Assembly (NCBI RefSeq): GCF_024519455.1
Contig: NZ_JALJRY010000051.1
Location: 1 to 35,852 of the forward strand
Source: Streptomyces sp. STR69
GTDB taxonomy: Bacteria > Actinomycetota > Actinomycetes > Streptomycetales > Streptomycetaceae
Reading direction: 5' to 3'
Length of the DNA stretch: 35,852 bases
Below, piece by piece: positions 29,174 to 35,852 of the stretch. The translations under genes were made by a program, and so were the position numbers. The notes under the pieces are model-generated. The model did no database searches and had not been told where the DNA came from. It worked only from the letters and a program-made list of their open reading frames with translations. Positions within the stretch are counted from its first letter, which is position 1. Every line of letters starts with the position of its first letter.

Positions 29174-30061
29174 TCACTCAGCCGGCGCCCGCCCCGTAAG
29201 CGCGGTCAAACTGCTCCGCACATGATCCATATGCGCCTGCATGTCGTCCCAGGTCTCCCCGTGCTCGCGCAGTACCCGCTCGGTGTCGCGGGCGATCTGC
29301 TCCGCCCGCACCCGCGCCTCCGCCACCACCTCCGCGGCCCGCTCCGCCGCTTCTTCCTGCCGCCGCCGGTCCGACAACTCGGCCTCGGCGTAAGCCTGTT
29401 CAGCCTCGGCCAGCGCCGCCTCCGCACGAGCCACCCGCTCGGCGCACTGGGCGTCCACCGCAGTCACCCGCTCCTGCGCGGAGCGCTCCGCCTCGGCCCA
29501 CCGTTCGGTGTGCTCCTTGGCCTGCTCGCCCAGCATCGCGGCGGTGCGCTGCCGTACCTCGCGCAACGCGGCGAGCGCCTCCGTGCGCCCTTCCTTCACC
29601 TCGCGCCGGGCGCCGATCCGGAGGTCGTCGGCCTCGGCGCGGGCCACGAGGAGCCGCTGCCGGGCGCGTTCCTCCACCTCCGCGCGGAGCGTGTCGGCGT
29701 GTTCCCGGGCCTCTTGGAGTACGCCGGCGGCGCGCGCCTCGGCCTGCGCGACCTGTTCGCGCGCCGAACGCCGCGCGGACTCCCGCACGGCGGCGGCCTC
29801 TTCCTCCCCCAGCTGGAACAGCCGTCGGGCCCGCTCGCCGAGCGTCTCGTACGTCTGCGGGGCGAGCCGCGCCACCGTCTCCCGCAGCCGTTCGGCCTCC
29901 GCCTCCATGTCCCTGGCCAGTACGGTCAGCCGCGCGGCCCGTTCCCACGCGGCGTCCCGGTGTCGCGAGATCGTCGCCGCGTACGCGTCCACCTGGGCGG
30001 GGCGGTAGCCGCGCCCCCGTACTGCCACGAACCCACGTGGCGACACCGATGCGCTGCTCAT
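29174..30061 (-). CDS. DivIVA/FilP-like coiled-coil cytoskeletal protein
   Basis: A 295-residue, almost entirely helical protein. The ATG at 30061 is preceded by GGAGAGGGG. The N-terminus has FVAVRGRGYRPAQVDAYAAT, the short GxGY..xQVDaf pattern seen at the start of DivIVA-like polar proteins. From about residue 35 on the sequence is a heptad-rich coiled coil dense in Ala, Glu and Arg (for example EEEAAAVRESARRSAREQVA). Such proteins are often annotated in Streptomyces as cellulose-binding or FilP/Scy-type filament proteins involved in polar growth. No membrane segment or signal is seen. It is convergent with the gene ending at 29120. It lies beyond the terminator of the toxin-immunity operon, so it has its own promoter. 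Confidence 0.85.
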   Translation of the reverse strand: MSSASVSPRGFVAVRGRGYRPAQVDAYAATISRHRDAAWERAARLTVLARDMEAEAERLRETVARLAPQTYETLGERARRLFQLGEEEAAAVRESARRSAREQVAQAEARAAGVLQEAREHADTLRAEVEERARQRLLVARAEADDLRIGARREVKEGRTEALAALREVRQRTAAMLGEQAKEHTERWAEAERSAQERVTAVDAQCAERVARAEAALAEAEQAYAEAELSDRRRQEEAAERAAEVVAEARVRAEQIARDTERVLREHGETWDDMQAHMDHVRSSLTALTGRAPAE

Positions 30062-30192
30062 CCTGGAACCCCTCTCCACCCGACGGACACGAAATGATGA
30101 TTTCGCGCATATCTTGATGTATCGGGCATAAGGGTTCATAACGCGACACTCCGCAGACAGGTCACGGGCATCACGCGAACGTGAACACAAAA
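30062..30192 (-). promoter_or_regulatory. Promoter/leader of the coiled-coil gene with inverted repeat
   Basis: AT-richer than its surroundings. It contains a perfect inverted repeat, CGAAAT / GATG / ATTTCG (30090-30105), some 30 nt upstream of the ATG. Several TAT-like elements further up (minus strand, about 30106-30140) could serve as a -10 element. The exact promoter is not assigned. Confidence 0.4.
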
Positions 30193-30230
30193 AAGGGCCG
30201 GACCCGGTCATCCGACCGGGTCCGGCCCTT
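30193..30230 (-). terminator. Strong rho-independent terminator of the SUKH/deaminase operon
   Basis: A perfect 17-bp stem (30193-30209 with 30214-30230) and a 4-nt loop. On the minus strand it is followed by six T residues. It begins 27 nt beyond the stop at 30258. Confidence 0.94.
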
Positions 30231-30257
30231 CCGTACGGCGTGCTCAGCGCACCGGCG

Positions 30258-33116
30258 TCACAACAACCCGTCCCACATCTGCTCCAGCAGCACCGACCAC
30301 CAGCTCTCCGGCGAACCGAGCGCCGCCGGGTCCAGCGAGGCCAGCTGTGCCTGGAAGTCGACGGTCCAACGGCCCGCCTGCTCCTGGTTGAGCCCGTACC
30401 GCAGTCGCCACATCCGGCCGAGCAGCGCCAGACAGCGCGCGAACTCGGGCAGCCCCGTGTTCACGAACTGCGGCGGTACGGCAGCACCGCCCGGCCCCGC
30501 CTCCACGGGCACGGCGACGATGTTCGCCGTGCCGTACTGGACGCAGATCGCCTTGCCGAAGTCGCTGCCCATGACGAGGTAGGAGCCCGCGTCGGCGGAC
30601 GGCCGCACCCCGCGCTCCTGCGCGAGTTCGGCCAACGTCGGTACCGGGCGGCCCGGTTGGGCCTGCGCCCAGAAGAACGGACCCATGTCCATCGGCAGCC
30701 CCGCCGCGACCAGCGTGTGCGCCACGACCGGCGGCACGCCCTGCCGGGACACCGCCGCCTGCTCGAACCGGAACACCCCCGGCCCGAACGCGCCCGCCAA
30801 CTCCTGCGCGATCGCCTCCGGAGGGATCGGCGGCGTCGGCTGCACCGGCGGCAACGGCGCCCGCACCGGTGCGAGTCGGGCCGGCCCATCGGCCACCTGG
30901 TGCAACTCGCCCTGGTGCGCGAGGAGTTCACGCATCCCCTGCTGCCGGCTCGCGTGATCCGTACCGTACGGCGCGATGCTGGCGATGCGTGCCTGCGGCC
31001 ACTGTTCGCGGATCATCCGCGCGCAGTACGCGCCCGGCAGTTCGCAGGACTCCAACTCCGTGTGCAGTTCCAGGACTTGGTCCGGCGGGATGTTCAGGCC
31101 GCGCAGCTCGTGGAAGATCTGCCACTCCGGGTGCGGCGTCCCCGGCGCGGACCGCCGGATCACCTGCTGCTCGGACCCGTCCGGCCCGCGGTACCGCAAC
31201 ACGGCCTGATAGCCCGGTCCTACGGTCGGCTGCCCCTGCTGCGGATAGCCGTAGGCAGGCTGCTGCTGACCGGGGAACGGCTGACCGGGCCCGGGTGCCT
31301 GCTGTCCCGGTGGCGGCATCGCACCCGGCGGCATCTGCTGCGGCGGAGCCCCCGGAGGCGTCCCCGGGGCGCCCAACGCACCGGGCGCGCCCGGGAATTG
31401 CGGCGCCGGAGGAGCCCCGGGTCCACCCGCCGGAGGCCCGGCCAGCATGGTCTCCGCACGATGCACGGCACCCTGAGCACCGCCCTGCGGGGCGGAAGCG
31501 CCGGGGGCACCGGGGTTGTACGGCGGCGGAGGCGTGCCGGGGGTGTACGGCTGCTGTGCGGCACCGGGAGCGCCGGGCGCACCGGGCGGCTTGGGCGCAC
31601 CGGGGACACCCGGCGGCTGCTGGCCACCCGGCCCCGCAAGCCCACCCGGCCCGGGGTCGGCGAACATCGTCGCGGCATGGTGAACCCCACCCGGAGGCGG
31701 ACCCCCGGGAGTGTTCGCCCCACCGGGGGCACCGGGAGCACCCGGACCGGCCAGCCCCTCCGGACCAAGTCCCGAAACCATCTGCGTCGGTACATACCCG
31801 CCCGCCGACGGAGGCGGCGGCGGCCCGGCAGGCGTACCGCCCGGTCGCGCGCCCGGCGTCCCCGGAGCACCCGGCGGAGGCGGCGGGTTCGACCCACCGC
31901 TCCGCGCCCGGCGCGGCGGAGGCGCCGCCTTGCTGGTGGCCGCGTCGGCGATGTCCCCGGCGTTGGGCGCGAGCGCCCGCCCCGGAGCACCGGGACTCCC
32001 AGGAGCGTGCGGCACGTTGGCGGCGCCGTCCGGCCCCTGGGGATACCCGTAGGCCGACGGACCCGCCCCAGGTCCACCCTGAGGACCACCAGGAGGCGGC
32101 GTACCGGGACCGCCCGGGCCACCGGGCCCCTGGGGATACCCGTACGACGGCGGAGCGGGCGCCCCCTGCGGACCGGACCCTCCTGGAGCCTGAGCTCCGG
32201 CACCCTGGGGATACCCGTACGACGACGGAGGCGGCGTACCACCAGCCCCACCGGAGCCGCCGGGTCCACCACCCTGCCCCGGCCGCGAACTCCCTGCTCC
32301 CCCACGGGCGTTGGCTTCATCCAGCGCCCGCGCGACTGCCGTGGGCGGGAGTTGGCTGCCGCCGGACATCAGCGCGGTCTCGGCGTCGGCCGGGGTCTCG
32401 TCCTCGCGCTGCTCACTCAGCGGCGGTGCGAACACGGTCGCGGGCAGCGGCACCGAACGGTCCTCGCCGACATCCGCGTTGGTGTCGGTCCCCGCCCAAG
32501 GTGTCGCCCCGGCCGGCGCACCGGACGCACCCGGCATCTCGGCGCCGCCACCGGCATCCGGCCAGGCCGAAGCGGCCGGCACCCCGGCCTGCGTCTCAGG
32601 CAGCGAACCCGACGACGGCGACGGCGAAGCCGCCCCCGCACCCCCAACACTCGCCCCCGCCCCCGCAGCCGCAACACCCGCCCCGGCAGCCGGAGTTGCA
32701 ACTCCCGCGCCGGAACTGGCCCCCGCCCCCCGCCGATCCTGGATCCCGATCTTGTCGGCCGCCTCCTGCAACCACTCCGGCGGACTCAGCAGGAACGACG
32801 TCTGGTTGAGGTCCACCCTGGCGGGAGCGGCCGGTACCGCGTCGGCGACCTCCTCGGGGCGGCCGTACTCCTCCTCGTAGCGGCGGATCACCTCGCCCAC
32901 CGGCAGCGCGGGCCACAGGGTGGCCTCGCCGCTGTCGCGGGCGAGTACGAGGCGCTGCCCGCCACCGTCCGAGCGCGGGCCGTCGGCGCGGTCCTCGGCC
33001 CAGGCCACGAAGCCGAGTTCGAACTCCCGCACCCGCACCTCGCGGTGCTGGTACGAGGGCACGTCCCCGTTGATCCATTCCTCGGCGCGCTCCTGCGCCT
33101 GTGCGAAGGTCACCAT
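30258..33116 (-). CDS. YrhB-like / proline-rich / nucleic-acid deaminase / SUKH-4 fusion protein
   Basis: A 952-residue mosaic. Residues 1-90 resemble YrhB/Imm35 immunity domains (FAQAQERAEEWINGD, GEVIRRYEEEYG). LLSPPEWLQEAADKIGI follows. About 110-620 is a Gly/Pro/Ala-rich linker with recurrent SYGYPQG units and short GGVHHAATMFADPGP-type motifs. About 632-710 is a deaminase-like domain: HPE at 662-664 and C691-x6-C698 in ELESCELPGAYCARM supply the expected zinc ligands and catalytic Glu. About 745-952 is a SUKH-4 domain (GSYLVMGSDFGKAICVQYGT, ARCLALLGRMW). In polymorphic-toxin systems deaminases are effectors and SUKH and YrhB domains are immunities; here they share one chain. No secretion signal is seen. 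It starts 8 bp after the WHH/SUKH gene, so the two form an operon ending at the terminator. Domain names rest on motif recognition. Confidence 0.85.
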   Translation of the reverse strand: MVTFAQAQERAEEWINGDVPSYQHREVRVREFELGFVAWAEDRADGPRSDGGGQRLVLARDSGEATLWPALPVGEVIRRYEEEYGRPEEVADAVPAAPARVDLNQTSFLLSPPEWLQEAADKIGIQDRRGAGASSGAGVATPAAGAGVAAAGAGASVGGAGAASPSPSSGSLPETQAGVPAASAWPDAGGGAEMPGASGAPAGATPWAGTDTNADVGEDRSVPLPATVFAPPLSEQREDETPADAETALMSGGSQLPPTAVARALDEANARGGAGSSRPGQGGGPGGSGGAGGTPPPSSYGYPQGAGAQAPGGSGPQGAPAPPSYGYPQGPGGPGGPGTPPPGGPQGGPGAGPSAYGYPQGPDGAANVPHAPGSPGAPGRALAPNAGDIADAATSKAAPPPRRARSGGSNPPPPPGAPGTPGARPGGTPAGPPPPPSAGGYVPTQMVSGLGPEGLAGPGAPGAPGGANTPGGPPPGGVHHAATMFADPGPGGLAGPGGQQPPGVPGAPKPPGAPGAPGAAQQPYTPGTPPPPYNPGAPGASAPQGGAQGAVHRAETMLAGPPAGGPGAPPAPQFPGAPGALGAPGTPPGAPPQQMPPGAMPPPGQQAPGPGQPFPGQQQPAYGYPQQGQPTVGPGYQAVLRYRGPDGSEQQVIRRSAPGTPHPEWQIFHELRGLNIPPDQVLELHTELESCELPGAYCARMIREQWPQARIASIAPYGTDHASRQQGMRELLAHQGELHQVADGPARLAPVRAPLPPVQPTPPIPPEAIAQELAGAFGPGVFRFEQAAVSRQGVPPVVAHTLVAAGLPMDMGPFFWAQAQPGRPVPTLAELAQERGVRPSADAGSYLVMGSDFGKAICVQYGTANIVAVPVEAGPGGAAVPPQFVNTGLPEFARCLALLGRMWRLRYGLNQEQAGRWTVDFQAQLASLDPAALGSPESWWSVLLEQMWDGLL

Positions 33117-33124
33117 CGTTCAGC

Positions 33125-34123
33125 TCACTCCCCCACCGCGGCGGCCGAAGGCACCGGTACCGATCGTGCGAACCCGCCGTCCACCATCAGGTTCGCCACC
33201 GTCTCCAACTCCGGTGGATTTCCCGCGAGTCGGCCAAGGAACTGGTCGAAGTCGCCCCCGGCAGGCAGCAGCAGCCGCTCCACCCGGGCGGGCGGTGCCC
33301 AGGACGGGTCGACGTCGCGGGCGTCGTCGTAGGCGCAGAACCACACCGAGCCGATCGCCTGGCCCTTCACCTTCACCGCGAGCAGTCCGCCCTGGACGAA
33401 GCCGACGGCGAGGTAGTCCTTGGTGAGGTGGTCGCGGAGGCATTTGTTGACGTAGACAAGATCGTTGACGGCCGCCTCGTCGCGGACCGTGAAGAACGGC
33501 TGGTCGATCAGGAGGCCCAACTCGGCGTCCAGCGCGGTGCCGATGGGCGCGCTCCCGCCGGCCGCCTTGAGGAACGACCGGTAGGCGCCCGGGAGTCGGT
33601 AGCCGAGGTCCTCCTCGACGCCCTGCACCTGCGCCTCGGTCACCGCGAGCGAGGACTTCGGCAGGCCGAAGTGCGCGGGGCGGGTCTCCTGGAGCGGGCG
33701 GGTGCCGCGCTTGTTGTGATCGACGGCGGCCGTGGCGATACCACCGTGGTGCCGCAACAGCGCCTTGACCTCGACGGGGACGAGTTCGAGGCGCCGGGTG
33801 CCGACCACGTGGTGCCAGGTCCAGCCGTGCGGGGTGGCCACCGCGGGCACCGTGTCCCACAACTGGTGCCCGGCCGCCGCCAGTGCCGCGTTCGCCGACA
33901 CGTAGTCGGTCAGGCGCAGTTCGTCGACCCCGAAGCCCTCCGGGGGCTCGGCGATCTCGGCCGCCGCGCGCGCGTACGGCGAGAAGTCGGGGTAGCCGCG
34001 CTCGTCCATCCGCACCCCTCTCGGGTGACGGGCCGCCCGGACCGGATCCGGGAAGTGCACGACCTGCCCGGCGTAGGCCGCGTTCGGTGGCGCGGCTTGT
34101 TGCCCGAGCCGACCTGTCGTCAT
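33125..34123 (-). CDS. WHH-nuclease / SUKH (SMI1-KNR4) fusion protein
   Basis: A 332-residue protein. The ATG at 34123 has AGGGGG upstream; an ATG at 34144 lacks a ribosome site. Residues about 45-128 match the WHH branch of HNH/endonuclease VII toxins. A short lead-in (MDERGYPDFSPYA) is followed by W103-H104-H105 in GWTWHHVVGTRRLELVPVEV, then LVP at 114-116 and a final HHGG at 125-128, the WHH...LVP...H.GG pattern. About 160-325 is a SUKH domain: VEEDLGYRLPGAYRSFLKAA, the classic SMI1/KNR4 opening, followed by YVNKCLRDHLTKDYLAVGF and GSVWFCAYDDA. SUKH proteins normally neutralise nuclease toxins as separate proteins. Here the nuclease-like and SUKH domains are fused. There is no export signal. 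It is the first gene of a two-gene operon, with an 8-bp gap to the deaminase/SUKH-4 gene. Confidence 0.88.
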   Translation of the reverse strand: MTTGRLGQQAAPPNAAYAGQVVHFPDPVRAARHPRGVRMDERGYPDFSPYARAAAEIAEPPEGFGVDELRLTDYVSANAALAAAGHQLWDTVPAVATPHGWTWHHVVGTRRLELVPVEVKALLRHHGGIATAAVDHNKRGTRPLQETRPAHFGLPKSSLAVTEAQVQGVEEDLGYRLPGAYRSFLKAAGGSAPIGTALDAELGLLIDQPFFTVRDEAAVNDLVYVNKCLRDHLTKDYLAVGFVQGGLLAVKVKGQAIGSVWFCAYDDARDVDPSWAPPARVERLLLPAGGDFDQFLGRLAGNPPELETVANLMVDGGFARSVPVPSAAAVGE

Positions 34124-34504
34124 GGCGGTTGCCCCCTGCGGCATTCAGTACGATTCACAGCAGGCGAATGTCCAACTCGCCCCACTGTGCCCCGTATCGA
34201 CTGTCTCGTCTTCTTGACGTCTTCGTTCGACTGTCTCCACGCGTCGACCGCGTGGATCGCGGTGCGGACAGCCTATGCGGTACGGCGGCACCGGTCACCG
34301 GCAGCGGTCGTCGCCACCCCCTCACCGCACCCTTCACCGAACTCACCGCACCCCGCATCGCACCTTCACTTCCGTGACCTGCCGTCACCCCGCCGTGACA
34401 GCCCGCCGAAGCCCTGGCGTGTCGCACAGCCCCAGCTACCGCACCCGCCACGGCATTTGGCACTCTGAGACCCGCCGGGGGATGCTCGGGAGGGGATGAC
34501 GATC
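34124..34504. promoter_or_regulatory. Divergent control region of the toxin-immunity locus
   Basis: No gene is visible in these 381 bases. TCGACTGTCTC occurs twice as a direct repeat, at 34197-34207 and 34227-34237, exactly 30 bp apart (about three helical turns), on the side of the minus-strand operon. Immediately after the second copy is an inverted repeat, CCACGCG / TCGAC / CGCGTGG (34237-34255). Together these look like a binding site for one regulator controlling the minus operon. No convincing -10/-35 pair was found for the plus-strand deaminase gene. Confidence 0.5.
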
Positions 34505-35032
34505 ATGAACGCGACACAGACGGGACCGCACACCGGGGCGCACACCGGGCCGTCCGGTGACCCCAGGGTCGGCTGGAGTGCCACCGAGGGACGCCATGTG
34601 CCCGCCCTCAACCACCGCCGCGACGGCATACTTCCGACCGTCGCCGCCGCCCTCTCCGTACGCGGCGAAACCCTCACCGGCACCGCTGCCCGCGGCGACC
34701 AGGCACCGGCCCTGCACGCGCTCGTGCAGGACTTCCTCGACGCCCTCACCAGCGCCCAGCGCGACCGGTTCACCGGCCGCTGCGCCGAGGCGATCCTCAT
34801 CTCCCGCCACATCGCCGCCGCCGACGCCGAACGCAGCAGGCGCGCCGCGCGCAAGCCGATGACCAGCGGCGAGGCCCGCAAGACCCTCAAGCAGGCCAAG
34901 CTCACCGCCCGCCGCATCCGCGAGGACGGCGACCCCCTGCACGGCAGCTTCGCCGCACCCTGCCGAGCCTGCGCAGCCCTGAGCGCCCACTTCGGCGTCC
35001 GCATCGTGGACCCCGCAACGGAGACCGGCTGA
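34505..35032 (+). CDS. YwqJ-type nucleic-acid deaminase
   Basis: A 175-residue single-domain protein. The ATG at 34505 is preferred because GGAGGGG lies 9 nt upstream; the ATG at 34496 abuts that site. After a 35-residue Thr/Gly/His-rich start come LVQDFLDALTSAQRDRFTGR and the catalytic signature C93-A94-E95 (RCAEAILISRHIAA). C153-x2-C156 follows in FAAPCRACAALSAHFGV. CxE plus PCxxC is the zinc-deaminase pattern of the YwqJ toxin family, which deaminates bases in nucleic acids or nucleotides. All expected ligands are present, so activity is plausible. It lacks a signal, an RHS shell or any recognisable delivery domain. It is followed by a SUKH-3 gene, its probable immunity partner. Confidence 0.88.
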   Translation: MNATQTGPHTGAHTGPSGDPRVGWSATEGRHVPALNHRRDGILPTVAAALSVRGETLTGTAARGDQAPALHALVQDFLDALTSAQRDRFTGRCAEAILISRHIAAADAERSRRAARKPMTSGEARKTLKQAKLTARRIREDGDPLHGSFAAPCRACAALSAHFGVRIVDPATETG

Positions 35033-35082
35033 CACCCACCCCCGCTCAACACCACCCACCACCGCACGACCACCAACCACCG

Positions 35083-35156
35083 CACCACCGGGCACCACCG
35101 CACCACCGGGCACCACCGGGCACCACCGGGCACCACCGGGCACCACCGCACCACCG
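35083..35156 (+). repeat. CACCACCG(GG) minisatellite between deaminase and SUKH-3 genes
   Basis: Five decamers CACCACCGGG mixed with three octamers CACCACCG. More degenerate CACCAC-type sequence precedes from about 35050. The plus strand is purine-poor, and the minus strand has repeated GGTGGTG runs that could form G-rich structures. The array fills most of the 130 bp between the two genes and ends seven bases before the first possible ATG of the SUKH-3 gene. Confidence 0.93.
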
Positions 35157-35162
35157 TCCCTG

Positions 35163-35678
35163 ATGCCGACGATCGAAGGGCAGATGCACGCCGACCGCCA
35201 CTCCTCCACGCGCTTCTCCGTACCGGTGGACGCCGCCCTGCGCGCCGCCGGCTGGCAGCCCGGCCGCTGGGACATAAAACAGGCCGAGATCTGGGCGGAC
35301 ACCCTGCGCGAACACACCTCGCCCGCCGGCCACCAGCACGCCGTGTTCCCGGCGGCGGTCGAAGCCTGGGCCGAGTTCGGCGGCCTGCGCATCGCACCCA
35401 CCGGCCCCGGCCGCCAGATCGCCCCCGCCGCACTCCACCTGGACCCGCTGCACGGCCTCCACATGGCCCGCACCCTCGGTGACCTGGGCCGCGCCCTCGA
35501 CACCGACGTCAGCCCCCTGGGCGAGGAACCCGACACCCAGTCTCTCCTGGCCATCGACGCCGAGGGCCGCGTCTACGCCCTCGACCACACCGGCGACTGG
35601 TATCTCGGCCCCGACATCGACCAGGCCCTCACGGCCCTCGTCTCGGGCATGGAACCAGTACGACTGACAGCGGGCTGA
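35163..35678 (+). CDS. SUKH-3 family immunity protein
   Basis: A 171-residue protein if started at 35163, 164 if at 35184. The second ATG has GAAGGG three bases upstream and the first has no ribosome site, so the start is uncertain. The sequence follows the SUKH-3 family closely: RFSVPVDAALRAAGWQPGR, HAVFPAAVEAWAEFGGLRI, PAALHLDPLHGLHMAR, LGRALDTDVSPLGEE, SLLAIDAEGRVYALDHTGDW and YLGPDIDQALTALVSG. SUKH-3 proteins are cytosolic and bind and block nucleic-acid-attacking toxins, often deaminases of the YwqJ group. Here the protein sits directly downstream of such a deaminase. It is the likely antidote for that deaminase, and expression may depend on read-through across the repeat array. Confidence 0.92.
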   Translation: MPTIEGQMHADRHSSTRFSVPVDAALRAAGWQPGRWDIKQAEIWADTLREHTSPAGHQHAVFPAAVEAWAEFGGLRIAPTGPGRQIAPAALHLDPLHGLHMARTLGDLGRALDTDVSPLGEEPDTQSLLAIDAEGRVYALDHTGDWYLGPDIDQALTALVSGMEPVRLTAG

Positions 35679-35852
35679 CCCGCGACAAACGGGCGGCAAC
35701 CGGCTTCCACCACTGAGCCGAGCGAACGGCATCGGACCGGTGCCACCCCAGGCCTGCCGCCACCCGCGTACGGCGCGAAGGTGACGTGTCGGGGGGTGTC
35801 CGCCCGCAGCGGTTGGCGCGTCAACACCACCAGCTTCTCAAGACACCGATTC

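Noticed and set aside
30240..33332. Plus-strand open frame of about 1030 codons over the deaminase/SUKH-4 gene
   Set aside because: An Arg/Pro-rich antisense shadow; the minus frame has recognisable domains and a terminator placed after it.

Overview
The window is very GC-rich, with codon third positions almost all G or C. It contains rare-codon logic (a single TTA leucine codon), long proline-rich proteins, a MacB-type ABC/mfd neighbourhood and SUKH-type toxin-immunity genes. Together these point to a Streptomyces or very close actinomycete chromosome.

Layout, left to right. (1) Positions 1-9091, minus strand: a giant exported RHS/YD-repeat protein. Its frame runs off the left edge exactly where the variable C-terminal toxin domain should begin. 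(2) 9393-10148, minus: a lipoprotein with an HNH (DUF1524-like) nuclease domain. (3) 10354-11953: a divergent pair, a SCO6745/SalK-like protein and a TetR regulator. A repeated CTTGWCA half-site lies between them, and a 24-bp minisatellite has grown out of the 3' end of the TetR gene. (4) 12516-19671, minus: mfd, then a two-gene MacB-type ABC exporter, separated by a perfect terminator hairpin. (5) 20073-21602, plus: a DHA2 multidrug transporter. (6) 21624-24175, minus: a compact three-gene unit of a small protein with a TTA codon, a polyprenyl diphosphate synthase and an MpaB/DUF2236-type oxygenase, which looks like an isoprenoid synthesis-and-cleavage cassette. (7) 24528-26662, plus: a DUF485 protein and an ActP-like sodium/solute symporter, translationally coupled. 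(8) 26836-29120, plus: a secreted PHP-domain phosphoesterase with a histidine-rich N-terminus, coupled to a 192-aa protein of unknown function. (9) 29174-30061, minus: a DivIVA/FilP-like coiled-coil protein. (10) 30258-35678: a divergent locus of nucleic-acid-targeting toxin and immunity domains. The minus arm has a WHH-nuclease/SUKH fusion and a YrhB/proline-rich/deaminase/SUKH-4 fusion. The plus arm has a YwqJ-type deaminase and a SUKH-3 protein separated by a decamer minisatellite.

The two ends are thematically linked, with an RHS polymorphic-toxin carrier on the left and a deaminase/HNH/SUKH cluster on the right. The most unusual material is the set of toxin-immunity fusions in region 10 and the TTA-gated prenyl synthase/MpaB unit in region 6. 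No tRNA, rRNA, CRISPR array, insertion sequence or attachment site was recognised. The last 174 bases (35679-35852) show no gene.
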